Source: Symbiodinium natans (Eukaryota > Sar > Dinophyceae > Suessiales > Symbiodiniaceae). Taken from it: 64,000 nt of DNA. A model generated the notes under the pieces. That model did no database searches. It worked only from the letters and a program-made list of their open reading frames with translations, and was not told the DNA's origin. Position numbers and translations under genes: made by a program. Shown here piece by piece: positions 41,510-51,334 of this stretch. Position 1 is the first letter of the stretch. Each line of letters opens with the position of its first letter. The stretch is from contig CAJNDS010002091.1 of the NCBI GenBank assembly GCA_905221605.1, positions 1,342,001 through 1,406,000 on the forward strand, written 5' to 3'.

Positions 41510-42750
41510 TCAGCTCAGCGTGGCCACCAGAAGCAACTAGGTCCGAGGTAAGTGGTCGGCGGGCGGTTCGCTTGGACATCGCAGTGAGCATCCGGTGGAC
41601 GTCACCGATGTTGCCTGCCATGGGCAAAATGGCTCAGAGTTCCAGAGTTCCAAGTTCCAAGAGTGCTTTGGGCCTCTGGGGAGCGGCACCGTGTGGGTGC
41701 TGCCCCTGGCCTAGATCCGGGTTCAATTTTGTTCAATTTTCTCCTTCTGAACAAGATCCGCAAGCGAGCGACACCGGCAGTGAGATAGCATCATCAGCTC
41801 TAAGGTGCCATGGCCGCCAACGCCTTTTTGTTCCCCACTTTTCGCACGTGACGGAAGCTGGGCAGATAATCCTGGCAATGCACCACGACATGCCGCGAAT
41901 CAGTGGGAATGTGCAGCAAAGTGGCCTCAACCCAGGCGCAGCACTGCACCCTCAGGCACAGGCTGGCTCACCACGGCCTGCAGAACTTGATGTCATCTTC
42001 CAAGGGGTCAGCTGAATCCAACCCAGCATGCAGCATGCCTTGACGGTGAAAGCGTGCTTGCTGCCCATTGAGATCTGCAAGCGCACGTTGGCCTGATAGC
42101 ATGAGAGAACATGAAAGGCACGTTACTGTACAATATGTACTACTATACCTGCATCGGACATCCGACGCACCAGGAATCAAAGGGATGCGCAGGGCAAAAG
42201 GCCTCCTCAGTGGGTGTGGCGCCAGCTCTCAGTCGTCCGAAGGCCGGGTAGTACCCAACACCGACCTCAGCTGTTGGCACATTGTCGTCATATTTCTACC
42301 ATTCTTCGGTGTACTAAGGGCACTATTGTAATGCAAGCAATATTGGGGTCAGGGCTGGCTTGCCAGCGGCGACATGCTCGATGCGCCCGGCGATCACGGC
42401 GGCGAGGATCTCCTCGGCACCTCGATGATCGAAACCATCTGAATGGCAGGGTAAAGTAGTAGGCTGTGCTTGACGCGAGCACGTTCGTCGCTCCACCGAA
42501 CAGCCGAGCAGAAGTGCGCAACCTGGAGGTATGCTCAAAGACTCAGCAAGGTGGCACATGCAGACAATGCGGACATGGACCCATCCGCCTTCTGCACTGC
42601 CGGTGTGCACGCCCTGGCTTGCTGCACTGCTGCCTCAGATGCCCAGTGATACACTTCCTTCCCCAACTGCAATCTGACAAGCCGAGGTTCGTCAGAGAGC
42701 GGCTTCAACAAGGCACCTGGTTGGAGCCGACCTTCCTCCCATTCGCGCAA
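41510..42750 (-). CDS. Hypothetical protein, many short exons
   Basis: Blocks: 42735-42545, LQPGALLKPLSDEPRLVRLQ then LGKEVYHWASEAAVQQARAC; about 42515-42420, HFCSAVRWSDERARVKHSLL; about 42445-42330, GAEEILAAVIAGRIEHVAAG; about 42295-42150, YDDNVPTAEVGVGYYPAFGR then RAGATPTEEAFCPAHPFDSW and CVGCPMQ; about 42090-41985, RALADLNGQQARFHRQGMLH; about 41965-41815, VEATLLHIPTDSRHVVVHCQ then DYLPSFRHVRKVGNKKALAA; 41627-41515, AGNIGDVHRMLTAMSKRTAR. It may be the 3' part of the SET/MYND-like candidate upstream. The closely spaced Cys and His (HPFDSWCVGC) hint at a metal site. No family assigned. Confidence 0.45.
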
Positions 42751-42829
42751 TACCTTGGTCCGATGCTGTCATGGTGTGCCATTTTCACCGCTGCTTCGCA
42801 GCGCCGCTCGCACATTTGCAGATGAGCCG

Positions 42830-43800
42830 CTTCTAGCCCGACAAGAGTGAAGGCTCCTCGGCTGCTTGCAAGGCGAATGCCCGACGTCGTTACGACATAT
42901 CCCGCGTCTGTGCATGGGCTCTTCAGTAGCTGGCATGCCACCATGCATCCGACGTGCCCTTTCGTGATGGACAGCTCAGGACCTAAGCCATGTGATGCCA
43001 CCCAAGTGATGCCACCCACGTGCTGCCAGCCCCATGACCTGTGTCCCGACGGTCTCGGTACATGTTTTGAATTGATCATCGCAGGTGCATGAAATAATTT
43101 GCTGGGCGCGCGCACACATAGAGCATGGGCTGGGAGCTATGTCACTGCAGCGTGGACAGTAGTTGGCCTGATATGTCGGGGCATGTTACTTGACCGGCTC
43201 TGTGCATGCGACTTGGATTCTCTAGGGCCTGTTGGCACGTAGTGCACCGGAGCAACGCTCCCCCTGAACCGCAACGGGTACAGAGTTTCCCTCGCCTCGG
43301 CTGCAGCAGCCCTTGACAGCTTTAGCATGTGTTTGGCGCCACTTCTGGCATGCAGCCGTGCACTCAGTCATGGACATGTCCGGCATGGGCTGCCAAGATA
43401 ACGGCGGCTCTGCAAACAGCACATCACCAACACACAAGGTCTTTGTGGCCAGCAAGACCTGAGCACCAATCGGCAAGAATTGCAGCTGCCTCGGACATGG
43501 TCGTCATCTGGGCCCAGGCTCCATCAGATCGGCTGGCCAGCATGCTGGAAGGCACGATCTGTCCAGTTGCGCAAGTTTTAGGCTCATCTGTCCAGGCCCC
43601 ACTTTGCCGTGGACCCGGCCTCGCTGGGATGCATGAGGATTGGGGCCGGACGGGCTCTGGACGAGCACACGCTCCGGTGGAGAGACCAATGGCTTCCTTG
43701 GCCCAAGGTACCATGATCTATCAGCGTCGCATGCCCAAATCCAAGCGGGTGGCTACCACAGCTCTCGTCGCAGTAGCGCACCTCGCGCAGGTGAGACAGC
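42830..43800 (-). CDS. SET/MYND (SMYD-like) candidate
   Basis: About 43470-43390 reads VLLATKTLCVGDVLFAEPPL, the start of a SET domain (hLhATkxhxxGdhhhxExPh), then MTECTAACQKWRQTHAK. About 43300-43190 in another frame reads KLCTRCGSGGALLRCTTCQQ, a CxxC..CxxC zinc module of MYND type. 43795-43715 reads LRYCDESCGSHPLGFGHATL, similar to the YC...C....GH end of a MYND finger. About 42935-42830 reads SPCTDAGYVVTTSGIRLASS. The SET core (NHSC) was not found here, so methyltransferase activity is uncertain and order of blocks is unusual for SMYD. It may be two genes. Confidence 0.35.
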
Positions 43801-43984
43801 GTCTAGGACCCTAGGCCTGCAAAGCGGCGGATTGCATTCCTACTTGAACGACACGTAGCATACGTCACTGCAGCATTGCAGCTGACAACCAGAACAGCAC
43901 ATAACACGGAGGTGGAACGACCTACATCAGCATGGACTTGTGCAGCTATGCAGATGCATGTGTGCATCTTAATGCTGGACCTGC

Positions 43985-44520
43985 TTTAGTGTGCCGCCCC
44001 CCCCCCCCTCCCCTCTGATTTTGACCCTCTGTGAACAGTCCAGGTTGTGTTTTTTTTTATTTTCATAGGGAGGACTCTATACAAACTCAAAAGGGATTAG
44101 ATCAGAATCTTAGGGACCACCCCGACCCCACCTAGGAAGGGATTACGGTCTCTCTTGGAAAGGAGGCCTCCAAGTTTCAAAGGCCAGGCCATGAAGCCAA
44201 GAGGCCAGCGCATCGAAATGCAGAGCCCCGGGCCCGGTGCCAGGGCATTAAAGCAGGTCCCAAAACAGTGCCCACTACACCGGCGGGTCTGGATTGATTG
44301 AGACAAACTACTTTATGGCCTGGCTTGCCTTCAAGATTGGGAGGCCCGGCCTGTAAGCCAAGAGGCAAGGGCGGTTTAAAGTTGGCTTCAACACAAGCCC
44401 CCCTTTCTGGAAAAAAATCTGGGAACGGCTTGACTTTAAAGGGGGTCCCACCCAGCACACCGAGACAGCCACAGGGTCCTTGGCCTTTATAGAGGGGGCC
44501 TCTATAAATGCGCATCCAAC
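43985..44520. repeat. Repeat-like spacer with internal duplications
   Basis: C run at 43998-44008, then two diverged copies of a segment with AGGCC...GAAGCCAAGAGGCCAGCG (about 44163-44210) and AGGCCCGGCCTGTAAGCCAAG (about 44341-44375). TATA-like words CTTTATAGAGGGGGCCTCTATAAA near 44485-44508 include the self-complementary AGGGGGCCTCT. No gene seen. Confidence 0.4.
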
Positions 44521-44745
44521 CTTACATACATCATTAGGTCACCGGATTCACATCATTACTCTTATGATTCTTACGCTGGTGATTCTGATGATTACTTCTA
44601 TTACTACTGCTCCTCGTCGTCGTAGTAGCTGCTGCCATCTCCGCCGGTTGACACAATCGTTGATTCTTCAGCAGCCCTTTTTGTCTCTTTGCAGATCTCA
44701 GCGGGTCTTGCATCGCTGGTTGAGAGGTTTTGAAGAGCGGCACGC

Positions 44746-46636
44746 TCATGGCGTGGAGGCCGGCGCGGCCACCGGGGCCGAAGTCGCAGGAGGCTTCTTG
44801 GAGCGCAGGCGACAGGCAGCACAGGCCACGGCTGTAGGCAGCAGGGAACTGGCCAGGGCAACGGCTGCCGACACCTTGAAAAGCGTGACCTCTCCCAGGC
44901 CGTGCAACAATAGCCCACCAATCCAGGCTGCGCTGCCCTGACCGACACCGACCCAGCAAGAGCCCACAAGGCTTTGCATGGTCGTCTGGAGTTCTTCAGG
45001 TGCAACGTCGTGAACCTGCGGATGCGGCACAACATCACGCACCCTTCGCAGCGAGACTGCACCAATCCAACCGCTTCCAACTTCCAACTTTCCTACACTA
45101 CAACCGCAGCAGAGACTCATGGAGTGTGACGGCTGCGTTTGCAATGGAGAAAGTGATGCCGTGAAGCAGCTCCCCAGGAAGCACCCAGGCGGCATCCCAG
45201 AGCCACGCAATCCAGGCCTGGAAAGGAGTAGTGAAACTAGCAGCTGATTGGCAGCTCGTGTAGCGCCCAGCTTCTAACTGCAACGCCTTGCCTGCCGCAG
45301 GGCTGTGCACAACAGTGCCAGGCTCATGATGGGCCTGAGTCTACAGCCGCACGCGGTGCTCGAAAAACAGGCCGGGAGCTACACATAGGCAACACCTCCA
45401 TAAACAATAGAAACATCAAGTGACTCCACCCTGCTTTGCGAGGGGCTGCACATCTTGCTTGGTTACATCTTGTCTTGACGCGCTCCACCCTGAATCTTGG
45501 GCCTGGGACCTGGGAGTCCACGACAAAGACCCCCAGGCCAGGAGGTCGAAGGGGGGGATGGGGAGTGTGTCCAAATTGCTTTCTGGGCATCTTTAGCACG
45601 GCCTCTTCTCTTGAACTTCTTCTATAGAAAGAGGCAGGCCGGCATCCTACTCCTTGCACCTCCCCACGCCACGATGTGCGCCAAGCTGCATGATTCCAAA
45701 GCGGTCGATGATACGATTCGCGAAATAGAAGAAAGGAACCTCTGATATTATCATACACACTGCACTGAGGCCCATAACCGTTGAAGACCCATGCTTCAGG
45801 TGCTGCAGCCTGACATATGTGTACGTTTGCATGATGCCCTCGCCGAAGCCCAGCGACACCACGATGATCAGAGTTAGGGCAATGCCTGGTGTCACGATGA
45901 AGCGTAAAAGCTCCCGCAGGCTCGGGGAGCGTGGAGCTTGGGAGCGCTGATCTCCCTGGACTCCCTGGGCTTCTTCTGACATATGTGTCGCATCTTCCGC
46001 ATCTTCCCCTCTTTGGCCAGTGGCCATTTCAATGGGCGTTGAGAGGAGCTGCTCCCGGGACGAGGCGCGTGATAGACCGACTGCGATGACCGACATCATC
46101 AAGCCAACGGCCAGGCTCTCCAGAAAGACGACATCATAGCTGAGCGACGCATGCAACCACTGAGCAAGGAGTCCAGTCAGCAAAGATCCCGAGGCAAAGC
46201 CAAGGCCCCCCCATAGCCTCACCTTGCCGTAGGTCTCCTTCCCAACATTGCGCAGAGTAATCTCTGTCAGCAGGCCACCTGGAGAGATTGCTGCCTGAAT
46301 GGAGACAAGTGCCAAAACCCACCAGAATCTTAAATGCGCCGGAGCATATCTGAGAGTTGGCCAGATAACACATTGACAGCACGCCTTCAGAAATGATGTT
46401 GCAGCAAACAAATAATGCCTCTTCTCCGCGGCCGTTCGATCTGCCAGGAATCCTATCAGAGGGCCTGTTACGACTGGTGTAATCAACCCCAAGGCGGAGA
46501 TGAGACCGATCGAGGAACCCGAGAAGCCAGCTCGCTCGAATAGGATGACGACGAAACCTTGGGGCCTTTGAACTGCCCATGCAAAACCCGACAAGAACTG
46601 CAGCAGAATAAGGTTCACCAGGGTGGCGGAGAACAT
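44746..46636 (-). CDS. MFS transporter (MFS_1-like/MFSD6-like)
   Basis: Predicted 12-helix secondary transporter, substrate unknown. ATG at 46636, 12 nt after an in-frame TAG and 9 nt after an AG, a plausible spliced-leader acceptor. The first exon (46636 to about 45675) encodes eight or more helices: VNLILLQFLSGFAWAVQRPQ, GFSGSSIGLISALGLITPVV, PLIGFLADRTAAEKRHYLFA (loop 2-3 motif), YGKVRLWGGLGFASGSLLTG, then an acidic loop and LTLIIVVSLGFGEGIMQTYT. Short exons follow (about 45413-45365, SIVYGGVAY; about 45218-45131, PGELLHGITFSIANAA) and, after a GT-AG intron 45016-45130, the last exon 45015-44746: VHDVAPEELQTTMQSLVGSC, VGVGQGSAAWIGGLLLHGLG and a helix ending CAACRLRSKKP. The sequence ELQ.T.QSL...GVGQG.....GG.L matches the LacY/MFSD6-type helices 10-11. 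Confidence 0.8.
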
Positions 46637-46639
46637 GAG

Positions 46640-47345
46640 CTCACCCTAATGCCTTCCTCGCAGGGTATGCTCCAACACGGCTCCTCACACCTCGAACGAA
46701 GAATGGCTCTTCTTGGCAGCTTGCTTCCCTGGCTAAGACAGAACCTTACAACTCTGAGCCAGAACAGCCCATGGCCAGACAAACTGCAGCAGCTGGTTTG
46801 CAAAATCAAGCCGCAGAGCTCATGCCGACTGCCTGCCCGCATCCACCACATGCCCAAACGGCGCCACACGAACTGCATGAGCCACCTGAAAGCTGAGCGG
46901 CCCAGCGTTAAAAACCATAGAACACGGCAGCGCAGCCTCAATAAGTCGCTGCCTCTACATCTGCAAGATTCTGCAAGTGTGAACGTGGGCTGAGTCGGAG
47001 TCATCTACTCGCCCCATCTGGGATGACCTCATACTCGTTTCGTCCGCCAGGTCGGCAACGAAAGATGCAATGAATGATGATGCAAGGCAGACACGCCTCC
47101 CCCACACCATGCTTGTAGCGACCGAGTTTGTGCGGCGGAGCTCGTTCGACTAAGCGGCCTGCAGATCCAACAAGCCACATGTCGCTAGAGACCTTCACCA
47201 TGATGTGGGCCGTGGGCAGCATCGGTTGTCAAATTCAGCGCCTTTTCCTTGTCCTTCTTCGAAGTAGATTTTGGGGCCCCAGCAATGGGCTTCTTGCATG
47301 TGCATTTTCTTCACACAACATTGATTTGGGTTCGCTCCAAAGACT
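46640..47345 (-). CDS. Hypothetical gene fragment
   Basis: 47222 to about 47095 reads MVKVSSDMWLVGSAGRLVER then APPHKLGRYKHGVGEACL and continues open to a stop at 47001. Upstream, another frame (47315-47240) reads CKKPIAGAPKSTSKKDKEKA. 46615-47004 is also open but basic and tryptophan-rich, without clear coding character. No domain recognised. Confidence 0.3.
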
Positions 47346-47349
47346 TGAT

Positions 47350-47575
47350 TTCAAAACTCTGGTAGAGTTGAGAAGCAGATTGGGTTGACAAAAGGAGCTC
47401 TGCCGCTTTCTCTCTCCTTATGTAGTCTGTTAGTTTCAAAGGGCGGACGGGGTGGGCCTCCCTTACAATTCCTTCAAACAAAGATAGACGAAGGCATCAT
47501 GGTGACAGTATAGAACAACGAACGCGCAGCCACACAGACATTCCCTTTGCTTAGTAAGGAGCCACCAGGAAAGTC
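47350..47575. other. No gene seen
   Basis: Mixed sequence without protein-like frames. Confidence 0.35.
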
Positions 47576-47579
47576 TTAG

Positions 47580-48440
47580 GAAGTCCGTGCGGGTTTGGGC
47601 CAGCATGGGCGGCCTGAAGCCACAAAGTCAGCCCATGCAGCAGCAACCCCCGTGATGTCAGTGTCATCCAGGACCTTGAGAGCACTCCGGTGCGTTTGGC
47701 TTTTCAGCATGCAGAAAAGCTGAGTCTCCAGCTAGGATGGAAGTAGTTTCTGGATCCTTGTGCGCCATACGACAGCCTCAGATTTCGAGGCCATGTGCCA
47801 GGCTGTGATGCCTTCAGTTGCCACACGTCCACTGCATGTTGTTTCTACATGTTTCCCAGGCCGTCAAGAACCAACTTGCCTCGTCGCTGCGATCTACTTC
47901 TGCGGATGGCAGCAACGGCTTGGTGTACTCAACACACTGGAGTCCCAAAATTTGGCTGCCCTGGACCATGCAGGCCCATACCTCAAAGGCTGGGACTATG
48001 TACATCTCTGCCTGAAAGGAAAAGCATTCTGCGTGTCCCTTGAGGACGTACAGTCTGCAGCCATGCCTGTACAGTCTTCAATATCTTACAATGCTCAATG
48101 CCCTCTCACAGGAACTTGGAGTCGAGGGCATCAGGAAGTGCCCACTCATTCCTGCACGTCATAAGGATGCATACGTGGATAAGCGGAGTCTCAAAGTGTC
48201 TCAAACTCCAGATAGAGTGTCACTCAATGTCACGCACCTGATCCTTCACAATTGGCCGAATCGTCTGCTCTGTGCGGGATTGCCTGGAATGGGTGTCTTT
48301 CGCCATCATATCTGGAGCACATCCACAGCAGACTCTGCTCAACGTGGCACAGGGCGCCTGATGATGTAGAAAAGATTCATAAGCTGGACCTGTTGCCAAA
48401 GGTCGCCCGTCCACAGCTGACACAGCTGACAGAGCTGTTA
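47580..48440 (-). CDS. Ankyrin-repeat-like protein fragment
   Basis: About 47835-47755 reads RVATEGITAWHMASKSEAVV, close to the ankyrin consensus (DG.TALH.AA...). Next block about 47730-47590: QLFCMLKSQTHRSALKVLDD then TDITGVAAAWADFVASGRPC. Upstream block about 48065-47900: GCRLYVLKGHAECFSFQAEM then YIVPAFEVWACMVQGSQILG. 48290-48235: RQSRTEQTIRPIVKDQ, ending at a GTGCGTG donor. Only one repeat is recognisable, so the family is tentative. Confidence 0.4.
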
Positions 48441-48457
48441 CTTGCTTTGCAATTAAA

Positions 48458-48790
48458 CTAGACCAAACACAGGGCCATCAGTCCAAGCTGCGCTGATAAA
48501 GAGAACGACGCATGCGGCGATTATGCCCGCAATCAGCATGTTCTGGCGGTAGATGGAGACGGTCACGGCTATAAAATTCTCGTAGCCCTCCAGTCCAGAT
48601 CCGCAGTAATCCTCTCATTGGGCTCGTGCGGTGTGTTCACTCCGCACAGAATCCAATGGCTCCTGTTGGCACTGCTCCAGGGTAAAGCCAGCACCCGCAG
48701 CCATCTCTATGATCTTGCACACGCCCTGCGCAAGGCATTCGTCACACACCCTCGAAAACAAAGAGAAGCAACTACGGAACGCAGAGGATC
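48458..48790 (-). CDS. C-terminal exons of a cysteine-containing single-pass membrane protein
   Basis: About 48765-48640 reads CDECLAQGVCKIIEMAAGAG then FTLEQCQQEPLDSVRSE, with three or four cysteines and a helical feel. The next exon, about 48608-48458, reads DYCGSGLEGYENFIAVTVSI, YRQNMLIAGIIAACVVLFIS (membrane helix) then AAWTDGPVFGLV and TAA. Probably type I with a short cytosolic tail. 5' exons are not found. It resembles in style, not in sequence, the gene at 51335-52990. Confidence 0.5.
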
Positions 48791-48799
48791 AACCATCCT

Positions 48800-49480
48800 C
48801 TGCTGAACTGAACTGCTCATCCACGCCAGAGATTAACGGGCCTGGCATCATTCACTTGCGACTTGGGATCACAAGCAGTAGAAAGCCGCGAATTCTGACA
48901 TGCTGCCAAGTAGCAGAACCTGGGATGAGACGGATCCGTCAAGATGAATGCCTTTGACGGCACGTTGTGTCAAACGAAAATGCCGGCTCCTTCTTTTTGG
49001 CACTTCGATCCTTCCTAAAAAAACTTTGCGCCCGCAGACTTGTCACATGGGACATTGTTCGCGGAAAGCTCAAGACCACCTCAGCTTAGCCTTGCTGGCA
49101 TCAGGAATCTGAGCCGTGGACAGCGTCCTCTGCGAGGCCTTCGTGCTGCGCCTTGCACTGTCGTGCTGCTCCATTGGCGGCGCGGATGTCGAAGAGCTCC
49201 GTGGGCTCACAGCCTGGTCAAAGCACCGGCGAGACTTGGAAACGCTTCGCAGTCACTCACCTTGACAGGCATTCACAGGTGTACTGACATAGGTGTACTG
49301 ACATATGTGGACAATGCAAGGCTACCGAGGAGAAGGCATGTCTGATATGTTCGGCATGCGAAGGACTCCATGCGGGCGTAGAGGGCCTGGGTGCCGAACC
49401 AGAAGAAAGCAAGCTCCGCACCACGAAGGCATTGAGGATTGGTGGCGGGTGCATTAGGCGCCTTGTGCGTGCAGCGCAAA
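48800..49480 (-). CDS. Candidate exons, unassigned
   Basis: About 49470-49290 reads LRGAELAFFWFGTQALYARM then ESFACRTYQTCLLLGSLALS, possibly membrane. About 49235-49065 reads MEQHDSARRSTKASQRTLST. No family; splice sites not resolved. Confidence 0.25.
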
Positions 49481-49539
49481 GCCTGACATGTTGTCTTTGG
49501 TGAGCGTTCGGGCCATATAAAGAAACAAGGACATGATCA

Positions 49540-50775
49540 ATCGACTGACTATAATGTGTATAACTGCCCTCCTTAAATCCTTAGCATGGCAATATAACTG
49601 ACGCAATGAATATCTCGAATATGACAAATACATTAGATAACGGATATGACTAGCGAATGTGTAGAATTAAATGGGTGTAATGGCTAAAATGAATGGGCAT
49701 CATGAAGATAATGAAAACAGTGAATGCGAGGGTCATAAGGAACAACAGTAACTAAAGACTTATTCTAGTGGTTATATCGCATGAACATAATACAATGAGC
49801 TTAATGCGTTGCATGAATGCCAATGATTGTGTTAGCTATATTACCATATTTGTTTCATGAGTTAGAGCGACGCTCTTGGACTTATTAAGTATGTTGATTG
49901 TATCAGTTTTGCCAGTAACATCAGTAAAACCCTGTGAACTACGCATAATCATTATACTAATTACATTATTCATTTTTGGTATACGAAATATTTTCACAAT
50001 GTTCACATGCAAATGATCTTCCAATGGATGTCGAGATATTGTAACAATCAAATAGATGATACATATATATATATGTATGTATGTATTTATACGGGATGTG
50101 ATTGATAAAGCCCAGAGATTTCAAGAAAATGATTTTTGGCCCGAACCCTCGAGCCAAAAATCCCCAAAGTGCACAAAAAAAACACCCTGACATTTCAAAA
50201 ACAAACTTGACGGCACAAAAGCCGTGGAAATGCTGAAACCTACAGGGAATCATAAAACACCCACATAATGGAAAGCTCGGCGGCTCCACGATTTTAAACT
50301 GCTTGAAAAGATGGTCAAAGCATGCTAGTATTCTTTGCAACTCGTGTTTTGCATGATCCAAAGAACCGATAAAATACATCATATTCATGGTATTAATGAT
50401 ACTGATTAATTCTGTCCAGTATGCGAATTTCAAAATCAATAATACGTATTTGACCTATTTTAGTGAATATGATGATAGTTCATACTTGTATTACGTACAT
50501 TGCGTGTATATATATATATATATGTGTGTGTGTGTATATATATATATATGTAAACCTTCCTTATTATGCCAATTATATGAACCACCGTACAAGAATTCTA
50601 TCAACCTCATTCATAACATGTTTCTGTTATTTATGGTATGTGCGCATATGAGTTTATGAATGACACCAAATATAAAGTGATTTTAAACATGTATAACTAC
50701 ATGAATTATGTATGCTAATTCATACAGGTATATACCCTTATTCATTCTATAATTATATCATAATATTCAACTACA
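49540..50775. other. AT-rich island without recognisable genes
   Basis: Base composition drops sharply to mostly A/T, unlike the GC-balanced surroundings. Contains (TA)n/(TG)n at 50503-50552 and many AATG/CATT words. Open frames are long only by chance and match no organelle gene I know. Confidence 0.6.
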
Positions 50776-50779
50776 TCCT

Positions 50780-51200
50780 GTCATCTACGAGGCCTGGCGG
50801 CCACAGAACCTTTTTTGCGGCTTTGTTTGGAAAATTCGGGCCGGCTCGAATGTTCCAAAAACTCTTGAAGCACCATCGAGCAGGCTCGACTTTACCGAAA
50901 AAACACTTAGCTTCTGGCATCCACCAGACTGCTGGGGCCACAGGTTCTGGAATTTCGGGTTCGGTTAGAAGTTAGAAAGTTCGAGCCTGCTAAAGCTTTG
51001 ACGACCTGGTCCTTCAAGAGTGTTTGGAGAATTCGAGCTGCTAGTACGGTCCCCATTGGTCCCCGAACTATGGCTCAGCGGCCCCCAGGTCTCTTAGATG
51101 ACAGAGTTGCGGGCATTCGGAAAAATCAAGCCAGCTCGAGTTTTCCTGATCGTAAGGTTTTCTCACAATGTAGCTTTAATCGGCCCTGTCGGCGTTTCAG
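50780..51200. repeat. Degenerate array with TCGAGC/GGCTCGA core
   Basis: Five words: GAAAATTCGGGCCGGCTCGA (about 50831), ATCGAGCAGGCTCGACTTTA (50875), AAAGTTCGAGCCTGC (50976), GAGAATTCGAGCTGCTAG (51028) and AATCAAGCCAGCTCGAGTTT (51124). Spacing 45-100 bp. Confidence 0.45.
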
Positions 51201-51334
51201 CCCCCTCACCTTCTCAAATCCGCCTGTTTCCAAGCAGACTGAGCCTATGCCTATATGTGTGTATATAGACATGTATCTGTCTCTCGCTGTGGTGGCCCCG
51301 ACATGCCTTGAGACAGAAGCTTCAACAACAATTC

